64,000 bases of DNA from Daucus carota subsp. sativus. Lineage: Eukaryota; Streptophyta; Magnoliopsida; Apiales; Apiaceae. Positions 1 to 10,974 of the stretch are shown piece by piece. The stretch spans positions 28,818,527 through 28,882,526 of the forward strand of contig NC_030384.2 of assembly GCF_001625215.2 (NCBI RefSeq), given 5' to 3'. The notes beneath the pieces were generated by a model. It was not told where the DNA came from. It did no database searches and was given only the letters and a program-made list of their open reading frames with translations. Within the stretch, counting starts at the first letter, position 1. Each line of letters starts with the position of its first letter. The position numbers and the translations under genes were made by a program.

Positions 1-123
1 TACGCTCATATTTTAGCGTTGATATCTTAGCCTACATCTTCTACGAACCAGCTGATCACCACTCAAAGTAGGACTAATTAGTTATCTTCCGACTTTATAT
101 CCTAATTTTAGTCATGATTGCAG

Positions 124-281
124 AGAATAAAGCTGGTTTGATGAGTCTTTACAAGGACATGGAAGCATGCGAAGGGTATGCAGATATACAAGTGATGTGG
201 AAGATGATTCACTCTTCTTCTCTTGCTGGAGACCGCAACAGAGAGATGAGAAACAGGAGAGTTTGCTTCAGGAAAGCTTAA
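124..281 (+). CDS. Last exon of a small plant protein (partial)
   Basis: An open stretch follows a splice acceptor (pyrimidine-rich tract, then CAG at 121-123) and ends at TAA 279-281. It encodes 51 residues including SLYKDMEACEGYADIQVMW, then KMIHSS, and a basic end (NRRVCFRKA). I recall this acidic-then-QVMW(E/K)MIHSS pattern from the C-terminal end of a family of short uncharacterised plant proteins. No function is known to me. The 5' exons lie left of the window. The first two bases complete a codon begun upstream, so the exon starts in phase 1. The overlapping ORF in another frame (167-373) is a shadow. Confidence 0.5.
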
Positions 282-3200
282 ATGATCTGTTGCCGAAAAT
301 TTCATACTTCTACCTCAAGGCTGCTGTTTTCTCAGGCTATCAAGGTAGCAGTATATACTATACTGTAATGTAAATGATATGAAAATAGTGAATGGAAGAT
401 AGCTTTCCCATTCCTTATGTGCAATCATGGTCTTTACGACCAAGATGTTAACAAGCTAATTTTCATTATTATATATGTCTTCGTGTACTTTGATTTCTTC
501 TGAAATTTTAAGCTAACTGCATAATCACCAGGAAAACTTATTAGACTAGAAACAGTAAGGTTACAGAGCGAAGATATGGACAATTTTTAACACAGCCATA
601 TGGGATTTTCCTGTATAACTGTTTAATGTGCTACGTGATCAGGAAAGTGCCTCACCGTTCAAGTGAGGGTTTGACTAGCATGTTGCCTCATCTTGATGTC
701 TCAACCACTATTGTGTCCAGTGTTGGTCTAGAAGCCACAGTCACCTGCAATCAGGAGCGCAGGCTCCTGAGGCCTGGATTTCTGTTCAAATACTAACGCT
801 TTTTTACATAATTACCGTGCTCGAGTACTTTGCTCCACTGGACCAGCGACAAGCAGCTTGTAGAAATCATCTAGTTGGTATATAAAATTATAGAAAAACT
901 GCTGATATGTTTATAATGAAGTAAAAGTATATATATTTGTCTTGTAAGGGAACGGCTCCTTGTCGTAATAGCCTGTAACTAAAGTGCTAAACACTTTTGT
1001 ACTGCGGCCAAAGTTTACATAACTATTCACTTTATTGGTAAATGATAGATCAGAACCACTGTTTTCTTAGGCCGCTAAAAGAATTCTGAGGTTTTAGAAG
1101 GAATTTTGTAATGAAATGACAACGGAGAGAAAAGAAATTACTAAGAAACACAGTATTATACAATTGTTTTTGCAGGATTAATTATCTATCCATAGAGTGT
1201 TGTTGAGAATACAGTTGCAGCAGTGTAGAATAGATTTGAAGTCCTCTATTTGACTAAGTTGTTTAAACAAGTTGCATCAGAAAAGGCACCTTGCACATGT
1301 GTATGAAGTTACACCTTCTAAGGATCATCTTTAAGGTATTTACCAGATTCTTGTGGAGGATATAAAGAAACACGGTGGATTAGCCTTTCCTGGTGATTTG
1401 TTCTTTGCCACCTTTGTAGGGTAAACTTCAGTACTTGTATACTATATAGTAGAAACACCATCAAACTGAAAATGTTGAGGCTGCACTTGACTCTACAGAG
1501 TTGAGGAACAGTTTGCATAGTGATAGTACTGCTACTCAAGCTGCTGATGGTCTTATGAAAGAGATATATAACAAGGGCTTGTTCAAAGTCCAGGGCATGT
1601 ACTAATGTTAGTGCGACAGTTATAAAGGGCGCACTACAAGGCTGATTGTTACATACCAAGACAACTGAAAAACAGAACTGCTGGCAGTCAGATTAAAATT
1701 GTGACTTATGACTTAAAGTGAAATTAAGTCACTGAAAAAAGTACCTCAAACTAACTTCTGGCTATAAGTCAGTTATTTATGAGTTAACCCGACTTCTGGC
1801 TTATTCCACCAACAGATATTTATCATCTTAAAGTTGAAAATGGGTTAGAGCCCGGACTTTAAGCCCAGACAAACAGGCTCTAAGCAAATGCATGTGGTAC
1901 ACTGCTGAGGCTGATGTTAAACGGGAGTGTTCTTAAGCTTGTATGGCCGCTAGTCATTTACCATATGTGTGGGTATTGAGTTGCCGAGTGGAATCTAGAT
2001 AGAGGTGCTTTACTTGATAATAATACTAGTGTCTTCATAGAGATTTTAGAACACAGAATCGTTAACTGGTTAAGTCAGTGATAGTCGTTAATGATGTGGC
2101 TAGATAGACAGTGTTCAAACGACGTTTCCTGATACAATGGTAACAAATTTTAACAGACCGGAGACTGTTACAGATATTTGATCCAATCAAGACATTCTTC
2201 AAACACCTAGAATTTTAGGAGTGCAAGGATAATTGGTAACTTAACATGGTAGCAGAGCCTCTTACAATCTGATTGTTGATTTTTTTTTGTTGAAGGAGAA
2301 ATTAGGTACTTTATGACATAAAGTACCATCTATAGTAATCTGTAAGCAAGCAAGAAAATAGAATTCATGTACAGGGTAAGTAAAGGCGAGTTAATCTCGA
2401 CCAGTGGTAGCTAGCAGACACAGGATCTATAGTTCATATCTTTACGCAATTAAAGAATCTGGCATAAAAAAATCAATATCAAAGAGCAGTAAGGAATTGA
2501 ACTTGGCTTCAGCTAATTTGTATCGTCCATATAACAAAAACACACACGCACACTAAGAGTTCAACGCTGGAGGGACCATGGTTGCCCCTTGTCAAATACT
2601 ACTTTGCTAATATGCTGCATTTCTTTTGGTTCTGATATCCATGATGTTGAGGTTAATAGGCTACTTGCTCCTGCTTAAAGTCGAAGATAAATGCAATAAC
2701 CAAGGCTTCTGGCCACCACGCGTCCCTGGTGCTGCACGACAACTCTATCTTCATGCTTTTGTCTTGAGAGTGAAGGGCGAGTGTGATGGGAGATGGAACT
2801 TCATTGTGATAGCAAGAGGTAGTGAACACAATGCCACGCTTTAAGTAAAGGCTTGTGGCTGGCACATATTCCACCTAAAGGAGCTGTACTGTCTCCATAC
2901 TCAACTGTCCTCTCCACAATTTTTTTTACAGGATATTATTAATTTCATAATAACAAACCAGGTTAAATTTCACAGGACATCACTGTCTTCTCGTGTATCC
3001 GATCAATGAAACAAATTTCAGAAAAATATGAACACGCATTAGACCTGACGATTTGATACACTGACATGGAAATTTTTTGTTAGTTTCATATTTTAAGTTC
3101 TGTCCTCAGTATATATGAAAGCTTACAGTAGAATTGAAGTTAGATACTAAACTGATACACATACTCAAAAAAAAAAAAAAAAAAATCTTGATTTGTCTTT

Positions 3201-3510
3201 CCCAAAAGATGAGAAAGAGAAATGCTCATCTCCACCACAACTTGATTCTTGTTTTGTATCTTTCTCATATATAACAGTCACTCAAGTCTATTTTTCTCCA
3301 TATTCCCTTCCCTAATAATTCATGCATTTTTGTCTATGGACACAACTCATTTACATTACCAAGAAAGCGATACCAAGGGCCTGTTTTTCTTTATCTAGCC
3401 TTTTGTCAGATAAAATTTTCATAATATAATTTTTGAATTAATATATATTCTTATTGTCATGACTAGTAAGTTATCTATCAAGATGATAGTTCACAAGAAT
3501 TGAAATTATT
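282..3510. other. Intergenic, AT-rich, no intact gene
   Basis: No convincing complete gene is visible. 282-800 is probably the 3' UTR and flank of the upstream gene. Around 1330-1600 (+) there are short open stretches that look like degraded coding sequence (for example residues LVEDIKKHGGLAFPGDLFFA near 1345-1410, then about 40 codons ending at TAA near 1600), interrupted by stops; I do not recognise the source. A MITE-like fragment lies at 1682-1811, a poly(A) run at about 3166-3184, and the mitoferrin promoter at the right edge. Confidence 0.4.
1682..1811 (-). repeat. MITE-like fragment
   Basis: Read on the minus strand, this stretch matches the sequence at about 59440-59535: a shared block of 'agccagaagttagtttgagg' followed by 'tacttttttc' and 'gtgacttaatt'. 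The two copies are therefore members of one dispersed short repeat family. The terminal repeats of this copy are not clear and I see no target-site duplication. Confidence 0.5.
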
Positions 3511-3521
3511 TTTATATACAA

Positions 3522-3528
3522 TATAAAA
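3522..3528 (+). promoter_or_regulatory. TATA box of the mitoferrin gene
   Basis: TATAAAA lies about 40 bases upstream of the ATG at 3567, with a second TATA-like site at 3513-3519. If used, it would give a very short 5' UTR. Assigned from position and sequence only. Confidence 0.4.
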
Positions 3529-3566
3529 GCTTCCCCATACAAGCCATCCACCCATCAGTCATCACT

Positions 3567-4911
3567 ATGGCCACTACTGTGACCACCGCGGATTACTACC
3601 CAGAAATCGCGGTTTCTTCATCGACACATGATGGCCTTGAGTTCTGGCAATTTATGGTAGCTGGCTCAGTTGCTGGCTCTATTGAACACATGGCTATGTT
3701 TCCAGTTGACACCCTTAAAACAAGAATGCAAGCTATTGGTTCATCATCCTCAGCTTCTTTTTCAGCTCCAGTGATCAATCTCCGACAATCACTCAGCTCA
3801 ATTTTGAAGATTGAGGGTCTTGCTGGACTGTATAGAGGGGTTGCCGCGATGGGTATTGGTGCAGGGCCAGCCCATGCAGTGTACTTTTCAGTTTATGAGA
3901 CTTTCAAGAAATCTTTATTAGCTCATGGGAACCCTAATACTTCAGCTGTCCATGCTGTGTCTGGAGTTTTCGCCACAGTTGCTAGTGATGCTGTGATCAC
4001 ACCAATGGATGTGGTGAAACAGAGGTTGCAGTTGAAGAACAGCCCTTATAAAGGAGTGTGTGATTGTGTGAAAAGAGTCTTGTTTGATGAGGGATTTGGA
4101 GCTTTTTATGTGTCTTATAGGACTACTGTTTTGATGAATGCACCTTTTACAGCTGTTCATTTTGCAACATATGAGGCTGCCAAAAAAGGGTTGATGGAGC
4201 TTTCACCGGATAGTGTGGCGGATGATGAGACCTTGTTGGTTCATGCTACAGCTGGTGCAGCTGCTGGTGGATTGGCTGCTGCTATTACGACTCCTCTTGA
4301 TGTTGTCAAGACTCGGCTTCAGTGTCAGGTAAATCACAATCATTTTGATGCCTTACATATAATTATGTAGCATGATACTAGTATACTCTTATGTATGTTT
4401 TAATACTGTGTTATGTTTTAGCCATATCAGTTTTGGTGCCAAGTTGTTTTTGTTATAGCTTAAAAACCTCAAATATTATCAAGAATTGTTTCTTGCAAAT
4501 TAGTAAGGATGAGCTGAACATGAGATATATACAATTAGGGCTGCAAGATGATTATGTACTCTGTAAACACAAGTTGATGATTCTGTCAGATAGTTTAACA
4601 GGCGCTAGAGGCACAAACGCGAGATTATATCAAGGTTGTTTTTATGTAAACTGAAGTAGAAACGATTACAATTTTGGGTTTGTAACTGTTTGATAATAAA
4701 ACAGGGCGTCTGTGGATGTGATCGATTTACTAGCTGTTCGATTGGTGATGTCATACAAAGCATTGCAAAAAAGGATGGTTATGGCGGGCTCATGAGAGGG
4801 TGGGCTCCAAGAATGCTTTTCCATGCACCTGCTGCTGCAATATGCTGGTCTACTTATGAAGCAGCAAAAAGTTTCTTTCAAGAACTTAATGGAAGAACCA
4901 ATCCTGATTGA
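3567..4911 (+). CDS. MIT: Mitoferrin-like mitochondrial iron carrier
   Basis: Two exons, 3567-4328 and 4705-4911, joined in phase 0 (donor CAG|GTAAAT, acceptor AACAG|GG), give 322 residues, the usual mitoferrin length. It is a mitochondrial carrier family protein with three repeats, each carrying the PxDxxKxRxQ signature: FPVDTLKTRMQ (near residue 46), TPMDVVKQRLQ (near 145) and TPLDVVKTRLQ (near 245). Residues EFWQFMVAGSVAGSIEHMAM near the N-terminus and the pattern throughout resemble plant mitoferrins (MIT1/MIT2), which import iron across the inner mitochondrial membrane. The iron substrate is inferred from family resemblance. No frame damage is visible. The gene is convergent with the DUF538 gene. 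Reading through the donor gives a 267-residue product stopping in the intron, which is probably an artefact. Confidence 0.88.
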
Positions 4912-5571
4912 TCGACTGATAGGGGATGTCGTGTTTGCTAAAACCAATCGCAATCTGGAATCTGAGGGGAAATATTAATTGTTTACACTTGATGAACAAT
5001 AGGTCAAGCAGAAGCTTGCACAACCTGAACATTAGTAATCTCAATAATCATATGGAGAATTTGGGGCTAAATTGCAAATTGTGAAAATGCTGTAAATCAT
5101 CTACCTTCACCAGCCCTGCATCCATATTTGTACTAAATGGTTATATTATACTACTTTATTCTATCTCTGTCTAGCCTTGATTTGATCTCATTCTACAATA
5201 AAGGATGTCAGAAAAAATATTTCATCCTAAACCTGCTGGTTTTGCATGCTAGAAAGATGTAGACACTACGCTTAATTCAGGCAGCAATCTGGTAGCTAGA
5301 AGTTAAAACCGAGGGACGACTTCTTGAGCCAGAATTTTTCATGATATGATAGAATATTATCTTCATGATATTACAACATTCCTTCAATTACACAGTTAAA
5401 GACCCTAGATGCCGCGATTTGAATATTGTGGCGGATCTTTTGACCTTTTATCATATTGCATGCATCATAAAATGATCAAAGTGAGGCCTACAGCAATGAA
5501 AAGAGGAGAAGGATCAAGAGGCCCTCAAGATGTAAATTATATAGTGATATATTGGAGTAGTGATTCTCAGC
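4912..5571. other. Convergent 3' flanks
   Basis: This 660-base AT-rich spacer lies between the stop codons of two convergent genes and should contain both 3' UTRs. An AATAAA-like site (caataaagg near 5199) could serve the upstream gene. I see no gene or repeat here; the small ORF at 5409-5651 overlaps the end of the DUF538 gene and is not supported. Confidence 0.45.
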
Positions 5572-7479
5572 TCAAAATTTTGATACGCGAATTCCATCTC
5601 TTTGAACCTCATAAGCCTCTCTACTTCTTGTTTTCTTCATTCCAGCTGTGACGTAAAGTTTTGATCCTTCACAGGTGATGCATGTTACTGATTTCCAGAT
5701 CATCACCTTTGTTTTCATTCCCTCCACATCTTTTAACTTTCCTTTCTCCAGATATCCAATTACAGAGGTGTAGAACTTCAAAACAGACGAGTCTCTGTAA
5801 CCTATTTCACAGATTGCAGGTATGTACACTGTTAATCTTTTCGTCTGTTCATTGAACTCGTAGTTTGTTGCATCACGAGGAAAGATGCCTACTGGCAAGT
5901 CGTACTCCTTGAGCAGTTCTGGTAGTGGCTTCTGCATTTTTCCTGTAGAGGGAAAATTCATCATAAACATCTCAGAATACGCTTTCAGTCACATGAGAAA
6001 AGGGTCAGATTTTACTTTTAAGAGGCTCCAAAATTAAGAAATCTAATTTTTCTAGCAACATATTATGTCACTAAGTTCACAAACAAACCTAACAGGACAG
6101 TTTCCAGAATAAGTCAATTATAATCAATATAGCCCTTCGAAACCATGCATAATTTGCAATTTGTACATATAACCACCATTCCTCTACTTCTTTGAATTCT
6201 CTAATACGACCAGAGAAAGACACATCCACAGCTAGTACCGATTGATATTCTCAGTTCTAGAAATGTTGCACTTGCACCTTTCATGCTTGATGAAGGGCCT
6301 TGTATTCGACAGGGAGATTTTTACTTTAACAGACGTTGAGATAAAGACACAATGTCCTCAAAGTTCAACACCTAAGAACAATATTATGATACTACTACTC
6401 AATTCAGTGCTTATTATCTTGATGGAATATATGACAGCGAAGCTTCAAATATAACACCTATTGTTAACAACAATTGATCATCATTACATTATTTAAGCTA
6501 GAAATCTGAAGAAGTGTGCTACCTTTTACTTTGTTGACCAACCATGTCGCTCCCCCTTCAATACTGCTTGACATTGACTAACAGAATAAGAAAAGTTCAG
6601 TATAAAGAACAAATTTATAGATAACTTCAAAAAAAAAGTTTTGGAGCTGAGACAAAAGGAGATGGAATCCGGGTTTTTTCAAACAGGGAATAATCTTTTA
6701 AGTGTCACGAAAGCAAATTGCAATCAGTTCACCTGATAATAACTGAAACAAACCTTCATTGTGAAGATTCTTTCCAGAATTGCCAGCAAGTATTCAGATT
6801 TCAGTCTGCTTATATTGTTTATAAATGAAGCTAATAATCTAGCCCGAATGAAATTTTTTATTTTATTAACTAACTGCACATAATCCATTAGAAAATTTCC
6901 GCAACCTGGTACCATAGCATGAAATGCAATGCATATCAGGAAATCAATGATGGCAATAAGTTTCAGATTGCCAAGTCTGTCAGTTTCCTCAATAACGGCA
7001 TTCATTAATCTTTACATAGTTTTCTCATTTATCAAACAATGACATCAATCAACTTTCAACAGATAAAGCCGTGGCCTGCTTGTTTTCAACGATGATATCC
7101 ATAGAAGTGTAGTCTAGTGGACACTCCCCTCTCTCGATGAGAAGAGAGTGATAGTTCAAGATTGAGTGCACAGTTTGTGTAACAAAACCTTTATAGAAAA
7201 AATTGAGAACAAATATCTTCCATAGCCTAACAAATTAGGTTTACTAGAAATTTCAAGAGATATATTTTGCACAAAAAAACCAACAAAATTACATGCAAGA
7301 TCATAATATATATACATCTTCCATGCAGAGTACTATATGCACATTAAATCATTAATGAAATGGAGTAATAATACCAAAGAAAAAGAGCTTACATTGATAC
7401 TATCACCCATGGAAGAAAGCTCCTTGGTGGCTCTCTGATTCAACCAGAAAGAACCCACCTTGCCAAGAATCTGATCCAT
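5572..7479 (-). CDS. DUF538 family protein, three exons
   Basis: Minus-strand gene with exons 7479-7393, 6577-6523 and 5942-5572 (513 coding bases, 170 residues). Exon 1 encodes MDQILGKVGSFWLNQRATKE and ends in phase 0 at GTAAGC. Exon 2 encodes SMSSSIEGGATWLVNKVK plus one base. Exon 3 starts after TCTACAG and encodes GKMQKPLPELLKEYDLPVGI and the DUF538 beta-rich domain to REAYEVQRDGIRVSKF. The pieces join in frame and match the layout and length of plant DUF538 proteins, a conserved small family of uncertain biochemical role. Counting the in-frame codons before GKMQKPL as coding, as a simple ORF call does, would be wrong: they are intron. Intron 1 (815 bp) carries a SINE-like insertion. Confidence 0.85.
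7096..7200 (+). repeat. tRNA-derived SINE-like insertion
   Basis: A box-A-like TAGTCTAGTGG (7110-7120) is followed about 33 bases later by a box-B-like AGTTCAAGATT (7153-7163), the internal RNA polymerase III promoter layout of tRNA-derived SINEs. It is not a tRNA gene, because no cloverleaf can be folded around it. It lies inside intron 1 of the minus-strand DUF538 gene. The boundaries are approximate. Confidence 0.4.
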
Positions 7480-8029
7480 TACTGTAATTCTTTGATCTTT
7501 CAAATTCTTGCAAATTTGAAATGATTATACGAGATTGCGTGGGAGAAGAAACAGAGGAGGGGTATTCTTTGATCTCTTTGTTCCTTGTTTTCTCAGGACA
7601 CGTTTATTAAATTGCAAACTTAGAAGACAATATTCTGCTGGAGATCAGAATGCAAGAAACAAAAACAAAACAAAGCTGATAGTACCTATTATTGTTATTG
7701 ATTTTGGAATTATAATAAAATTTCTTCAAAATCAATGATAATAAGTAGCTATAAAAAATTTAATGTCTTAGACATCTCCTGATATTTCAAAAGTGAGATC
7801 CAGAGGAAAGCGGAAAGCAAGTGGTGAGAGTACTTAAAAAAAAATATTCAAATGACAAATATGTTCTTATTAATTAAAAAGTAACTTTTTTGAATAAAAG
7901 GATAAAATTATAACTAAAAAGCAATTAAATGTTTTCCTTCTCCGCATTCACACTAATAAAAACAAGTCTACTTCTTAATTTTTTTTATACCCGGGAGTGA
8001 AACTAGTAACGTCTCATTTCACTTACTTC
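7480..8029. other. Promoter region of the DUF538 gene
   Basis: AT-rich spacer between the DUF538 start codon (minus strand) and the decayed coiled-coil locus. It should include the DUF538 promoter, but no clear TATA box was recognised. No other gene or repeat was seen. Confidence 0.3.
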
Positions 8030-10375
8030 CACTTACTTTCCGTTTATAAAGAAACTCGGGAGCAAGAGACTAATGAGTCCAAGCAAGGAGCCAAGGATGT
8101 CGTAGAAACTTTACTTGATGTGCATGTAACAGAATTGTTTAAAGAAGCAATGGTGGTTGTAAATGATTATGAAGCAGCAGATAGACTAATGATGAGTCAA
8201 TCGAGGATGATGTAGAAACTTTATCTGATGTGCATGTAACCAAATTGTTTAACAAAGAATCTATTCAAGATGGTGAATTTGTAGAAGCGGTGGTGGTTGT
8301 AAATGAGCATGATACAGCAGACTTGGAGCACAGACTAATGAGACCAATCGAGGATGTTAAAACAATAGTTTTAAAAATACAACCATGCTGCATAAAGGAG
8401 AATGCTGCAGAAATCTTTTCTGAGACTATTAGACTAACCAACATGTGAATGTAACAGAGTTATTGGAAGCAGAAGCCAATCATGCAACAGAATTTCATGA
8501 AGCCGAATCTGAAGGGAAGTTGCAGGAAGTTGAAACACGACAATATGATCTAAGGACACACTCAACATCATTCAAAACCGAGCATGTCATTACTTATCAC
8601 ATTGTCTGCATAATTTTGTAACATTTTGGTTTAGTTGACTGTTATCCGATCCGCATGTTTGTGTTAAAAGCCAAGTTACATTGGTTTATACATCAGAAAC
8701 TCAGAGTTTACTATTTGGTCTGTTTTTCAAATAACAATTTGTAAACGTTAAACTAAGTCAAATATGAAGTTTGCAACTGGACTTTATTATTAACATCCAG
8801 ACTTGGTAAAGTCTAACTACCAGTTGAACATAACAAAGCAGGTTAAAGAAGTTCAATTGTAGTTTGTTGATAGCAATACCTGGTTATTCTAGCTTTTGAA
8901 TATCTCCTGTATTCGACCTATTTTTGGATCCGTTTATATGGCTTCACAACTAATGTTTGTTGTTATTTTTATCTCTTTTTGTTCATATGATTTTTACAAG
9001 AAAAAATACTATAATGAGCAAGTTTACTCAATTACCAGGATAGCTACATCTTTGAGGATTCAGCAATTGAATCGGATGGAGAAAGAGCTAGAGGCATCCA
9101 AATATAAGGCGGAGAATGATCTTCAGGTCTTGGTTGAAGAACAAACAAAATTTAATACAAGTACATCACATTCTAGTCAAGATCTTATTCGAATGAACAT
9201 GGTAGATGCGTCAATTACCAAAACCAAGAAGGATCTTCAAGACTTGGCTAAGGAACAAGAAATAGTCCAGATGAAGGCGTCTTTGATGACTCAGGAACTG
9301 CGTCTGGAGGAGTTAGAGGGATCAAAAACTGAACTCGAGAAGGCTCTACAAACGTGTGTGGAGAAACAAAAATATCTAGAGATGAAGGCATATTTGTTGT
9401 CTTTAAGGGAGAAAGTACGTATACAATTTGCCTGTTTTTAAGCTTTATTTGTAATATATTATCTGTTGCATCTTTCTTAAGACTGTTTCTTGATGGGAGC
9501 TATTAGGCTGTGACGAAAAGGGAATATGAGGCTAAAAAGAGAGAGCGGAAGAGCTTGTGTTGCAGGGGAAACTTGTGAACAAGAAATCTGAGGCAGACCT
9601 TTAATACAGAGAAGAGCTGATGTTGGAAAAGGAACATGAGAATGAACCAATTCAGAGCATAAAATCAGTCACAAGGGAGTGGGAAGTGCTAAAAAATTAA
9701 TAGAGGATTCAAGGTGCAGATACTCCAGAAGCCAAGGAAATCAAGGCATGCTGATAGAGAACAAGTTCTTGGGCAGATTAAGCACCTCATTGGAGGATAA
9801 TGCTGTTGGATTTATTGCGTTTTTCTGGTGAAGGATCGGGGATCATCTTGACTCCTTTTACATGCCTTAAAAAGTCTGCTATCGCTTTACTGGAGCAGGG
9901 TAACAAGAAAATAAGGTAATTCTGAATCTTGGTTATTTTTGAAGTCAACTTTATTCATTTTGTCGGTATAATTTTGAATTATCTGATATATTTGAATCTT
10001 CCAATATATAATCCAGTATGATGTCTGCACAACTTCATGCACAAATTGATGAACATGCAGTCACCTCAACAAACCTAACTCCGGTGTATGGTACTGAGAC
10101 AAGTACTCCAAAGTACTTAATTAGTTCTATATTCCCCCGTCGAAGTCTACTTTTTTCATGTTGTTGGTATAGTTTTGAGTCATGATTCTTCTGAGTTCTA
10201 ACGTAATTTATTCATTTTTAGAAAAGTGGCTTATGTGATTTGTCGGCATCGTTCCAATATAATCTAATAGGATGTGTACACGACTCGATGTGCAACCAGA
10301 TGATGAGCCTGGAGTGGTCATGCTCATGACAGTGAACTTAAGTGCAGAATATGCTGATCAGACAAGTACCTCACG
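8030..10375 (+). pseudogene. Decayed coiled-coil protein gene
   Basis: Several blocks read as pieces of one long coiled-coil protein. Block 1 (8070-8450) holds two diverged copies of a motif (DVxETLxDVHVTxLF ... VVVVNxxxxAD) that lie in different frames. Block 2 (8896-9441) is open for 181 codons, rich in Leu/Lys/Glu heptads (LRLEELEGSKTELEKAL). It can be spliced at GTACGT (9417) to an acceptor before 9509, after which a frameshift and stops interrupt continuing heptads (9509-9720). Two weak similar blocks (10028-10110, 10284-10374), both followed by ACAAGTAC, may be 3' exons. I do not recognise the family. Frame changes and stops argue for a pseudogene, although block 2 alone could be an expressed exon. 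Confidence 0.45.
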
Positions 10376-10465
10376 GTAATTCTATATATGTAGTTATAAA
10401 TAAAAAGAAGCATCGAGGACGAGCGGTGGAGGTACTTGCTCCCCGTGACACTCTATTGTTTAGTA

Positions 10466-10607
10466 CTCCCTTTGTCTATGTTTGAATTTTTGACAGGTAT
10501 ATTGAGATATAAATTTCATAAAGAATACTAATATTTATATGTGATTTTTAAAACAGCTTAAAATACGTGTAAAAAAATCAAAAACAGTTAAAATCAAACA
10601 CAGAAAG
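10466..10607. repeat. Stowaway-like MITE, degenerate
   Basis: Starts CTCCCTTTGTCTATGTTTGA, like the CTCCCTCCGTC terminus of Tc1/mariner Stowaway MITEs, preceded by TA. The far end (aaatcaaacacagaaag) is a degenerate inverse of the start (cf. CTATGTTTGAATTT). Exact ends are uncertain. Confidence 0.4.
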
Positions 10608-10835
10608 TTTCTTTTACCATACAATTTTTCTTAATTACGACAATGCCCAGGGGTTGAAGTATGAACATGTTTTAGAGTTGATTTAGGTTCTATTCATGCC
10701 TATATGCTTATGAGTTATGAGTCCCTTGACTAGAGTGATGACATTGGATATTTGGATTAGTGGGGAGCGATGTTTATTTATAATCTCATGTGAGCTGGAC
10801 CGGCTTTTGCTCCACATGCTAGCAACCTACTTGGA

Positions 10836-10974
10836 GTTTGTTCAAACAAACCCTATTTCAGTTTTAGGTTAAACAATTTGCATATATAATGGGCAACACT
10901 TTGAAATTTGTTCAAACAAACCCTAATTCAATTTTAGGTAAACAATTTGCATATATAATGAATAACACTTTGAT
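10836..10974. repeat. 70-bp tandem duplication
   Basis: Two adjacent copies of a unit starting tttgttcaaacaaaccct and containing caatttgcatatataatg start at 10836 and 10906 (period 70), with a few mismatches. Confidence 0.7.

Noticed and set aside
1318..1659. 113-residue minus-strand ORF
   Set aside because: No family resemblance and irregular composition; the opposite strand has weak traces of degraded coding sequence, which explains the open frame better.
6724..7005. 93-residue minus-strand ORF in intron 1 of the DUF538 gene
   Set aside because: No recognisable content, AT-rich, and the flanking exons splice cleanly past it.
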